In this document: piece after piece, positions 1 through 5,154 of the stretch
Numbering within the stretch: position 1 is the first letter of the stretch
Layout of the letters: the number at the start of each line of letters is the position of its first letter
Source of the DNA: Actinomycetota bacterium
GTDB taxonomy: Bacteria; Actinomycetota; Humimicrobiia; Humimicrobiales; Humimicrobiaceae
Direction: 5' to 3'
NCBI GenBank assembly: GCA_016927635.1
Contig: JAFGMJ010000007.1
Coordinates: 1 to 5,154 of the forward strand
Length of the DNA stretch: 5,154 bases
Program-made: the position numbers and the translations under genes
Notes under the pieces: generated by a model
Databases searched by the model: none
The model's input: only the letters and a program-made list of their open reading frames with translations
What the model was told of the DNA's origin: nothing

Positions 1-1
1 A

Positions 2-1231
2 GTCTATAAGCTGAAAAAAAAGGAAGAAAGGGATTTTCTCGAAAATCTTCTTGTAAACCTTAAGAAGGCTTCTTTAAAGATGGCGCCATCAGTAAAAAAT
101 AAAGTTGTAATGAATTTAATTAATAACGCAATGATACAGGGCCAGCCAAAAAGAAAGGCTTTTACTGAAAAATATGGCATAACGCCGCCAAATCACCTGG
201 TGCTCAGTCCAACCATGAAATGCAATCTCAGGTGTATTGGCTGCTATGCATGGCAGTATTCAAAAAAAGATGACCTGCCTTATGAAGTCTGCAACAGGAT
301 AATAAAAGAGGCCAATGATATGGGCATATATTTCTTTGTAATAACTGGAGGCGAGCCATTTGCATGGCCAATGCTATTGGATTTTCTTGAAAGGCACAAT
401 GATTCTTTTTTCCAGATTTACACCAATGGCACATTGATAAGTAATGAAGTGGCTGCAAAACTTGCAGAGCTTGGAAATGCTCTACCATGCATAAGCGTAG
501 AAGGTTTTAAAGAAGAGACTGAAGCAAGAAGAGGCAAGGGCACCTGGGACAAGATAATGACTGCAATGGATAATTTAAAAAGAAATGGGGTTCTTTTTGG
601 TTATTCAGTTACAGCAACCAGGGCAAATAACGAGCTAGTTGTAAGTGATGCTTTTGTAGATTTCTTTATTGAAAAGGGGTGCTTTATTGGCTGGTATTTT
701 AATTATATACCTATTGGACGTGAACCTAATCTTGAGCTTATGCCAACACCGGAACAGAGAGATTTCAGGAGGCAAAGAATCCTGGAAATCAGAAAAACTA
801 AAAACTTAATAGTCGCCGATTTCTGGAATGATGGAAACCTTGTAAATGGTTGTATGGCTGGAGGTAAAAACTATCTGCATATAAATGTAAACGGTGATGT
901 GGAGCCGTGTGTATTCGTTCATTTTGCTGCTGATAATATTAAGGAAAAAAGTCTGGCAGAAGTAATCACAGGTCCGTTTTTTATGGCTTTCAGGAAAAGA
1001 CAGCCATATACGCCTAATCATTTGAGGCCATGCTCAATTATAGATAACCCTCATATACTTCGAGATATTGTTGCAGAAACCGGAGCTCATCCTACTCATG
1101 ATGGTGCTGAAACAATAATAACTGATCTTGCCAAAGACCTTGACGCTTATGCAGCCGCATATGCAAAAATTGCCGATAAGGTATGGGAAGAGGAGTATAT
1201 GCCTGATGAGGAAAAATCTGAAGCCAGCTGA
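2..1231 (+). CDS. Radical SAM protein with SPASM-like C-terminal region (5' partial)
   Basis: Uncharacterised radical SAM enzyme; substrate unknown. Numbering from the internal ATG at 80, the CxxxCxxC motif that binds the SAM-reducing [4Fe-4S] cluster is C48, C52 and C55 (CNLRCIGC). GGEP, which contacts SAM, is at 90-93, and SVEGF is at 139-143. The C-terminal region has C258 (GCMAGG), C277 (the GDVEPCVF stretch) and C318 (RPCS), placed as in SPASM-like auxiliary cluster regions. The frame has no stop upstream of 80 and is open to base 2. The 26 codons before that ATG (ending KKASLK) fit the N-terminal part that I recall preceding the cluster motif in homologues, so the ATG at 80 is probably internal and the gene is cut by the window edge. 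It ends 58 bases before a ferredoxin gene, a plausible electron donor. Family assignment is firm; reaction and substrate are not known. Confidence 0.9.
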   Translation, partial: VYKLKKKEERDFLENLLVNLKKASLKMAPSVKNKVVMNLINNAMIQGQPKRKAFTEKYGITPPNHLVLSPTMKCNLRCIGCYAWQYSKKDDLPYEVCNRIIKEANDMGIYFFVITGGEPFAWPMLLDFLERHNDSFFQIYTNGTLISNEVAAKLAELGNALPCISVEGFKEETEARRGKGTWDKIMTAMDNLKRNGVLFGYSVTATRANNELVVSDAFVDFFIEKGCFIGWYFNYIPIGREPNLELMPTPEQRDFRRQRILEIRKTKNLIVADFWNDGNLVNGCMAGGKNYLHINVNGDVEPCVFVHFAADNIKEKSLAEVITGPFFMAFRKRQPYTPNHLRPCSIIDNPHILRDIVAETGAHPTHDGAETIITDLAKDLDAYAAAYAKIADKVWEEEYMPDEEKSEAS

Positions 1232-1289
1232 TTTAATAATATTTTAAATGAATTGTGCTAATAGCTAAATAAATTATCCGGAGGTAAAA

Positions 1290-1661
1290 ATGCCATGGAT
1301 AGATAAAGACAGGTGTACGGGCTGCCAAACATGTGTGGATGAATGTCCCGTTGATGCAATATATATGTCTGACGGCACTGCCATAATAGACATGACAAAT
1401 TGTATTCGCTGTGGGATTTGCCATGAGGTATGCCCTGAAGATGCAGTAAGGCATGACAGCGAAAAAACCACAGACAGGATTGAAGAAAACATTGAAGAAA
1501 CAAAAAGGTTTATGGCTGATTGCGAGCAGTTACTTGGAAATGAAAAAGAAGGCCAAAAATGCCTTAACAGGATGATAAAACATTTTGAAAATGAAAGAAT
1601 AATTGCTGAGAGGACTCTGGAGCAGCTAAGAATTTTAAACAGTGACCTAGAAGGAAAGTAG
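1290..1661 (+). CDS. Di-[4Fe-4S] ferredoxin with helical C-terminal extension
   Basis: Cytoplasmic electron carrier of 123 residues. Residues 1-50 form a bacterial-type 2[4Fe-4S] ferredoxin fold with two complete CxxCxxCxxxCP motifs: C9, C12, C15, C19-P20 and C38, C41, C44, C48-P49. Residues 50-123 form an additional charged segment predicted to be helical and perhaps coiled-coil. It contains two further cysteines, C78 and C91, that are not needed for the two clusters. The start is supported by GGAGG at 1280-1284, five bases before the ATG. The gene follows the radical SAM gene by 58 bases and precedes a second, related ferredoxin. Co-transcription with both is likely, and its inferred role is to reduce the radical SAM enzyme or another partner. 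Ferredoxin identity is secure; the partner is inferred. Confidence 0.92.
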   Translation: MPWIDKDRCTGCQTCVDECPVDAIYMSDGTAIIDMTNCIRCGICHEVCPEDAVRHDSEKTTDRIEENIEETKRFMADCEQLLGNEKEGQKCLNRMIKHFENERIIAERTLEQLRILNSDLEGK

Positions 1662-1757
1662 ATTCTGTAATTTTTAAGTCTCTGATTTATTTTAGCAAAT
1701 CATCGAAATTATTATAAATTCACCCAGAAATCTTATATACTTAAAAAAGGTTAAATA

Positions 1758-2072
1758 ATGCTATATATTGATAAAAACTCCTGTACCGGCTGTAAATTAT
1801 GCGTGAAAAATTGCCCTAACGGTGCAATAAATATAATATCCGGTAAAGCTCATATAGACATGAATATGTGCAGTGAGTGTCTTAGATGCGTATATGTCTG
1901 CCCAAGGTCTGCAATTAAACATATAAAAGAACCTGATGAGGAAATTGCTGTTGCAAAGAAGTTCCAAGCCCAGGATTTAAATGAAATATTGGTTGATTTG
2001 CAAAAAAGAATAACAAAAGTCAGGTTAAGTTTGGACAGAATTGAAAAAAAGAAAAGATACAGAGTAAGCTGA
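1758..2072 (+). CDS. Second di-[4Fe-4S] ferredoxin, paralogue of the preceding one
   Basis: Small electron-transfer protein of 104 residues. The cysteine pattern is the same as in its neighbour, at identical positions (C9, C12, C15, C19 and C38, C41, C44, C48, each last Cys followed by Pro), so both clusters should form. The shared IDK..CTGC opening and HIDM/IIDM linker point to gene duplication. After residue 50 comes a lysine- and glutamate-rich, predicted helical tail ending KKKRYRVS, shorter than the tail of the first ferredoxin and without extra cysteines. An in-frame TAA at 1752-1754 forces the start at 1758. The Shine-Dalgarno is modest (AAAAGG ending at 1750, seven bases upstream), clearly weaker than that of the first ferredoxin. 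Ferredoxin identity is clear; the specific partner is unknown. Confidence 0.9.
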   Translation: MLYIDKNSCTGCKLCVKNCPNGAINIISGKAHIDMNMCSECLRCVYVCPRSAIKHIKEPDEEIAVAKKFQAQDLNEILVDLQKRITKVRLSLDRIEKKKRYRVS

Positions 2073-2154
2073 TAAAATTAATTTTTATTTTAAAAAAATA
2101 GAATCATTAAAAAGTTTTGAGTATTAATTATTTACGGAAGGTGGGTGAAAGTAA

Positions 2155-2784
2155 ATGCCAAAAATTGAGCCTTTTGAAAAACATGCATTAAAATATGAGG
2201 AATGGTTTATTAAAAATGAATATGCATACCAGTCTGAATTAAATGCCATAAAGGATTTCATGCCAGATTTTGATACTGCTGTTGAGATAGGTGTTGGAAG
2301 TGGAAAGTTTGCAGTACCTTTAAAAATAAAGTCTGGAGTTGACCCTTCTGACAAAATGAAAAAAATCGCAATAAGCAAAGGTATCAATGTATTTGAAGGA
2401 ATAGCAGAAGAACTGCCACTTGCAGATGAAAGTTTTGATCTTGCCTTAATGGTTACGACTTTATGTTTCCTGGATGATGCAGAAAAAGCTTTTTCAGAAG
2501 TACACAGAATATTAAAACCAGGAGGTTTTTTTATAAACGGTTTTGTGGATAAAAATAGTGATACAGGCAAGATTTATCAGAAATATAAAGAAAAAAGCCT
2601 TTTTTATAAAATTGCTGTTTTTTATTCCACAGAAGAAGTTATTTCTCTTTTGAAGCTTACAGGTTTTAAAAATTTCCAGTTCAGGCAGACGATTTTTAAA
2701 CCCCTGGATAAGATAAATGATGTTGAGCCTGTAAAGGAAGGATATGGCGAGGGTTCTTTTATTGCAATAAAGGCCCAAAAATAA
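2155..2784 (+). CDS. Class I SAM-dependent methyltransferase (Methyltransf_11 type)
   Basis: Predicted soluble methyltransferase of 209 residues with a Rossmann-like SAM-binding domain. Motif I is VEIGVGSGKF (about residues 43-52). An acidic residue after the next strand (D63 in GVDPSDKM) should bind the SAM ribose. The EELPLADESFDLALM stretch (85-99) and the post-motif LKPGGFF (120-126) complete the pattern. Residues 150-209 form a C-terminal part with the EEVISLLKLTGF element common in this superfamily. An in-frame TAA at 2152-2154 fixes the ATG as the earliest start, and a purine-rich GGAAGGTGGG (2136-2145) serves as ribosome binding site. It lies 82 bases after the second ferredoxin. I infer that it works with the radical SAM and ferredoxin genes, but the sequence gives no substrate; small-molecule, protein and lipid acceptors are all possible. 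Confidence 0.87.
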   Translation: MPKIEPFEKHALKYEEWFIKNEYAYQSELNAIKDFMPDFDTAVEIGVGSGKFAVPLKIKSGVDPSDKMKKIAISKGINVFEGIAEELPLADESFDLALMVTTLCFLDDAEKAFSEVHRILKPGGFFINGFVDKNSDTGKIYQKYKEKSLFYKIAVFYSTEEVISLLKLTGFKNFQFRQTIFKPLDKINDVEPVKEGYGEGSFIAIKAQK

Positions 2785-2810
2785 ATCATTAATAGAATCC
2801 AGGCCCAGTT

Positions 2811-2833
2811 TGCCATGTGCGGCATATTTTTTT
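2811..2833 (+). terminator. Possible weak intrinsic terminator after the methyltransferase
   Basis: A 4-bp stem, TGCC (2811-2814) with GGCA (2821-2824), closes a 6-base loop and is followed by a run of seven T from 2827 to 2833. It is 26 bases after the methyltransferase stop codon, the expected place for a terminator. The stem is short for a functional intrinsic terminator, so confidence is low. Confidence 0.25.
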
Positions 2834-2934
2834 CCCAGAAGACAATACCAAGGTTTGCCTTATAAGGGGGCTTGATTTTACTATTAAACAATTTCTTGGC
2901 ATGATAGATGATTTTATTGTAAAAAAGAGTTAAA

Positions 2935-2966
2935 ATGCAATTTTAATTCTTTTTTTCTTATTGCAT
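2935..2966. repeat. 7-bp inverted repeat around a T-rich spacer
   Basis: ATGCAAT (2935-2941) and its exact complement ATTGCAT (2960-2966) flank an 18-base, T-rich spacer, about 70-100 bases upstream of the aminotransferase start. It could be a regulator-binding site or an RNA hairpin in the leader. In such an AT-rich gap a chance match of this size is quite possible. Confidence 0.25.
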
Positions 2967-3022
2967 AAAGGCAGTTTTACCAAAAAAGTAATAAAATCAC
3001 AAAAAATAAGTTAAAATGCCCC

Positions 3023-3028
3023 GGAGGG
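3023..3028 (+). promoter_or_regulatory. Shine-Dalgarno that selects the aminotransferase start at 3034
   Basis: GGAGGG sits five bases before the ATG at 3034. The upstream in-frame ATG at 3016 would place this strong ribosome binding site inside the coding region, and that ATG has only AT-rich sequence with no Shine-Dalgarno before it. The start at 3034 is therefore preferred. Confidence 0.8.
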
Positions 3029-3033
3029 AATTT

Positions 3034-4218
3034 ATGAGGCTTGCAAAAAGAATAGATAGGCTTGGCAGCGAGAATGCATTCGTTGTGCTTGCTGAAGTAA
3101 CAAAACTTAAGGAACAGGGTAGGGATATTATTAATTTTGGCGTAGGCGAACCGGATTTTGACACGCCCTTTAATATAAAATCTGCCGGAATAGACGCAAT
3201 TAAAGCAAACCTGACTCATTACGGTCCTCCTGCAGGCATACCGGATTTTAGAAGAGCTGTTGCTGAGTATATAAACAAGACAAGAAAAATAAATATTGAT
3301 ATGGATAATGTTATTGTCGGCCCTGGTACCAAACCGATAATATTTTATGCAATAAGCGCACTTGTTGAAGATGGCGATGAAGTCATATACCCAAATCCGG
3401 GTTATCCGATATACGAATCGCTTATTAATTATATTGGAGGTAAACCCGTAGCACTTCCTCTTGTTGAAGAAAGAGAATTCAGGTTCGACATAGATGATTT
3501 AAAACAAGCTTTAACAAAAAAAACAAAAATGATTATTCTAAATTCACCCCAGAACCCTACGGGAAGCGTCTTAAGCCGGGAAGATCTTGAAGAAATAGCT
3601 GCAGTATCGATTAAAAATGATTTATGGGTTATGAGCGATGAAATATACAGCGGTATTACATATGATGATTCATTTTCAAGCATAATTTCCATTAAAGGTA
3701 TGCCAGAGAGAACTGTCCTAATTGATGGATTCTCGAAAATATATTCAATGACGGGATGGAGGCTTGGGTATGGTATTGTACCAAAAGAGCTTACACCAGT
3801 GATGATATCGCTAAACACCAATATAGTTACGTGTGCTGCTACATTTACGCAATATGCAGGCATTAAAGCATATAAAGGCAGTTGTGAAGAACCGGACCGA
3901 ATGGTCGAAGAGTTTAAGTACAGGAGAGATTTAATCGTTGCCGGATTAAATGGTATAAAAGGAGTAAGCTGTTTATTGCCAAAGGGGGCATTTTATGTTT
4001 TTCCAAATGTTACAGAGGCATGCAAAAATCTCAGATTGAAAGACTCAGTGGAACTTCAGCAGAAGTTATTGCATGAAGGAAATGTTGCAGTCCTTCCAAG
4101 AACATCTTTTGGACCAAAGACTTCAGCTGAAACGCAGGAATATATACGCCTTTCATACGCAATTTCAAGGGAAAATATAACTGAAGGTTTAAAACGCATA
4201 AAATCAGTTTTAGAATAG
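3034..4218 (+). CDS. PLP-dependent class I/II aminotransferase (AspC-like)
   Basis: Soluble fold-type I aminotransferase, 394 residues, full family length. It should transfer an amino group from an amino acid to a 2-oxo acid through pyridoxal phosphate. Visible landmarks, numbered from 3034: the FGVGEPDFDTP opening of the family (35-45); N174 in NSPQNPTG; D202 and Y205 in SDEIYSG, which bind the pyridine nitrogen and PLP oxygen; the Schiff-base lysine K235 in GFSKIYSMTGWRLGYG, with R243 on the phosphate; and R372 in YIRLSYA, which binds the substrate carboxylate. The clade with GTKPIIFYA and YPNPGYPIYES is usually annotated only as a generic aminotransferase, so amino acid specificity cannot be assigned. 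The C-terminus is intact, and the stop lies directly beside the riboswitch remnant. It may be transcribed from its own promoter in the preceding gap. Confidence 0.93.
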   Translation: MRLAKRIDRLGSENAFVVLAEVTKLKEQGRDIINFGVGEPDFDTPFNIKSAGIDAIKANLTHYGPPAGIPDFRRAVAEYINKTRKINIDMDNVIVGPGTKPIIFYAISALVEDGDEVIYPNPGYPIYESLINYIGGKPVALPLVEEREFRFDIDDLKQALTKKTKMIILNSPQNPTGSVLSREDLEEIAAVSIKNDLWVMSDEIYSGITYDDSFSSIISIKGMPERTVLIDGFSKIYSMTGWRLGYGIVPKELTPVMISLNTNIVTCAATFTQYAGIKAYKGSCEEPDRMVEEFKYRRDLIVAGLNGIKGVSCLLPKGAFYVFPNVTEACKNLRLKDSVELQQKLLHEGNVAVLPRTSFGPKTSAETQEYIRLSYAISRENITEGLKRIKSVLE

Positions 4219-4221
4219 CTT

Positions 4222-4282
4222 CAAAGTCCGGAGCGGTACCGCCACTGTATGCGGGTGTGTATTCTTTATTAAGCCACTGACA
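4222..4282 (+). ncRNA. 3' half of a cobalamin riboswitch (5'-truncated remnant)
   Basis: The stretch AAAGTCCGGAGCGG (from 4223), then the self-complementary GCGGTACCGC (4233-4242), then CCGCCACTGTA (4239-4249), and after a variable arm AAGCCACTG (4271-4279), matches the order and wording of the cobalamin riboswitch core: the 3' strand of P4, the P5/L5 element with its conserved CCGCnACTGT, and the start of the B12 box. The upstream half (P1/P2, the GGGAA element and the GGTG side of P4) is absent, because the aminotransferase stop codon ends at 4218. As it stands the RNA could not form the ligand-binding core. A cobO-type sequence follows immediately, a usual target of this riboswitch class, which strengthens the identification. 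Matching is from memory of the consensus. Confidence 0.65.
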
Positions 4283-4285
4283 GTC

Positions 4286-4492
4286 ATAAATGTTGCTCTT
4301 CACTTTGGACTAATAAGAGTAGACGAAGTGCTTGAAATAATGAGTTTAAAACCTGAGAATGTTGAACTTGTTTTAACTGGCAGAAAGGTCCATCCTAAGA
4401 TAATCGAACTTGCAGATCTTGTAACAGAAATGAAAGAAATAAAGCATTATTACCAAAAAGGAATTATTGCCAGGCCGGGCATAGAGAGATAG
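4286..4492 (+). pseudogene. cobO: C-terminal remnant of corrinoid adenosyltransferase (CobO/BtuR family)
   Basis: Translation from 4286 gives INVALHFGLIRVDEVLEIM, then VELVLTGRKVHPKIIELADL, then a VTEMKEIKHYYQKG stretch and ARPGIER before TAG at 4490-4492. This is the conserved C-terminal third of CobO/BtuR, which adenosylates cob(I)yrinic acid or cobalamin using ATP. Family members are about 170-200 residues; only about 68 are present, and the N-terminal P-loop that binds ATP is missing. The frame is open back to 4214, but the upstream codons are riboswitch-like sequence with no ATG, GTG or TTG. The first in-frame ATG, at 4340, has no Shine-Dalgarno. It is therefore very likely untranslated and non-functional. 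A deletion between riboswitch and gene body, or a misassembly, would explain it. Confidence 0.8.
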
Positions 4493-4515
4493 ATTAATAA
4501 GCATACTAATTAATT

Positions 4516-4523
4516 AAAGGAGG
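4516..4523 (+). promoter_or_regulatory. Strong Shine-Dalgarno before a non-canonical ATT start
   Basis: AAAGGAGG is a near-ideal ribosome binding site. The only start-like codon at a normal distance is ATT at 4529, five bases downstream and in frame with the 3'-phosphoesterase. No ATG, GTG or TTG in any frame lies within the usual 4-12 base window. Confidence 0.75.
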
Positions 4524-4528
4524 AAAAG

Positions 4529-5154
4529 ATTACAATCAGAGAGCTGGAAATAAGGAAATACTGGAATGGCGATTTTACTATGACAGATTATTCTAAAACA
4601 TTAAAATACATATTAAAAAGCCCCATATTTGTCCTGCAGAAACACGATAGCATTATGCCGCATTTTGATTTAAGACTGGAAATTAGAAACGGGGTATTAA
4701 AATCATGGACACTTCCTTCTAACCCGTTTTTAGAAGTAAAAAATAAAACACATGCCGTACTTGTAAACGACCATTATTTGCCATGGGCCTATTTTGAAGG
4801 TTTTATTCATGAAGGTGCTTATGGAAGAGGACCGGTAATGGTATGGGATATAGGAAAATTAAAATTAATTGAATTTTCGGAAGGGATGGTAAACAGGGAT
4901 GAAAGTTACCAAGAGAAGGGCAGCAGCATATTATTTGAAATAAACGGGAAAAAAATAAAAGGAATATTTGAACTTAAATATTGCAATACCTTTGATTCTT
5001 TCATTTACTGGAGCTTTGAAAACACAGGCGGCAGAATAGATTTTAAAACTGATCATAAATCATTGAACTTCTCAGCCCTCAGCGGCCACAGTATTGAATA
5101 TATTGCCTCAAAGACAAAAAGAAAGGAACTGCCGGTTCCAGGAAATAATTATAA
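4529..5154 (+). CDS. LigD-type DNA 3'-phosphoesterase (3' partial)
   Basis: The 208 visible residues carry the 3'-phosphoesterase (PE) domain that, in bacterial DNA ligase D, trims 3'-phosphate and ribonucleotide ends before end joining. Numbered from the ATT at 4529: QKH (37-39) and HFDLRLE (45-51) give H39, H45, D47 and R49. GVLKSWTLP (55-63) follows, then NDH with H82, FEGFIHEGAYGRG (89-101), VWD (104-106) and the closing LSGHSIEYIA. The start is uncertain. ATT has an excellent Shine-Dalgarno; the first ATG (4580, residue 18) has none but would still include the whole domain. The frame is open at the right edge, so it could be a standalone PE protein or be fused to another domain. No Ku, polymerase or ligase gene is visible. 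It begins 36 bases after the cobO remnant. Confidence 0.85.
   Translation, partial: MTIRELEIRKYWNGDFTMTDYSKTLKYILKSPIFVLQKHDSIMPHFDLRLEIRNGVLKSWTLPSNPFLEVKNKTHAVLVNDHYLPWAYFEGFIHEGAYGRGPVMVWDIGKLKLIEFSEGMVNRDESYQEKGSSILFEINGKKIKGIFELKYCNTFDSFIYWSFENTGGRIDFKTDHKSLNFSALSGHSIEYIASKTKRKELPVPGNNY

Larger units (their letters stand above)
2785..3033. other. AT-rich intergenic gap before the aminotransferase
   Basis: A 249-base noncoding stretch with homopolymeric A and T runs. I see no convincing protein-coding frame: the minus-strand frames here are antisense extensions of the methyltransferase. It contains a weak hairpin followed by a T run near 2811-2833 and a 7-base inverted repeat at 2935-2966, each listed separately. 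A TTGGCA at 2896-2901 resembles a -35 element, but I found no matching -10 at proper spacing, so no promoter is called. The gap probably separates two transcription units. Confidence 0.6.

Noticed and set aside
1683..1702. TGATTT / AAATCA hairpin between the two ferredoxin genes as a terminator
   Set aside because: The stem is only six A-T-rich pairs with no following T run; chance is likely in this AT-rich spacer.
1690..1740. Possible promoter (TATAAA at 1713-1718, TATATA at 1734-1739) before the second ferredoxin
   Set aside because: No acceptable -35 element at 16-18 bases upstream, and such TATA-like strings are expected by chance in AT-rich spacers.
2124..2891. Open frames on the minus strand over the methyltransferase and the following gap
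   Set aside because: They are antisense to a clearly conserved methyltransferase, lack family motifs and have no convincing ribosome binding sites.
3429..3863. A 144-codon minus-strand open frame inside the aminotransferase
   Set aside because: It is a shadow of the conserved plus-strand gene, which contains the catalytic lysine and PLP motifs in this region.
4172..4218. GGGAA followed by GGT inside the aminotransferase 3' end as a possible missing 5' half of the riboswitch
   Set aside because: These bases encode the normal conserved C-terminal helix of the aminotransferase, and the GGTG-containing strand that should pair with TCCGG is not present, so the resemblance is likely chance.
4233..4242. 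GCGGTACCGC palindrome as a terminator stem or operator
   Set aside because: It has no T run and is explained by the P5 segment of the cobalamin riboswitch core.
4031..4303. Minus-strand open frame spanning the aminotransferase end and the riboswitch remnant
   Set aside because: No recognisable domain, and the sequence is accounted for by the aminotransferase, riboswitch and cobO matches on the plus strand.

Overview
The window comes from an AT-rich, probably anaerobic bacterium. Support for a bacterium is the set of strong Shine-Dalgarno sequences (GGAGG-type) and a recognisable piece of a cobalamin riboswitch. The anaerobic suggestion rests on the radical SAM and ferredoxin gene content. 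The sequence does not allow a closer taxonomic placement. All genes lie on the + strand, and no rRNA, tRNA, CRISPR array or insertion sequence was seen.

Layout. Positions 2-1231 hold a radical SAM protein whose reading frame is open to the left edge, so its N-terminus lies outside the window. Two tandem small di-[4Fe-4S] ferredoxins follow (1290-1661 and 1758-2072). They share identical cysteine spacing and each has a helical C-terminal extension. Next is a class I SAM-dependent methyltransferase (2155-2784). These four genes look like a functional cluster: the ferredoxins could pass electrons to the radical SAM cluster, and the methyltransferase could act on the same unknown substrate or pathway. 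A 249-base AT-rich gap (2785-3033) separates them from a complete PLP-dependent class I/II aminotransferase (best start 3034, end 4218).

The most unusual stretch is 4219-4528. Three bases after the aminotransferase stop codon, a sequence matching only the 3' half of a cobalamin riboswitch begins (about 4222-4282). It runs almost directly into the last ~68 codons of a corrinoid adenosyltransferase gene (cobO/btuR family, 4286-4492). The riboswitch 5' half and the N-terminal half of cobO, including its P-loop, are missing. This looks like a doubly deleted remnant of a riboswitch-controlled cobO gene, or else an assembly junction.

The window ends inside a LigD-type 3'-phosphoesterase gene (4529 to the right edge). 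It has a near-perfect Shine-Dalgarno sequence followed at normal spacing by ATT rather than ATG. Its core catalytic histidines are kept, but several secondary active-site positions differ from the LigD pattern.
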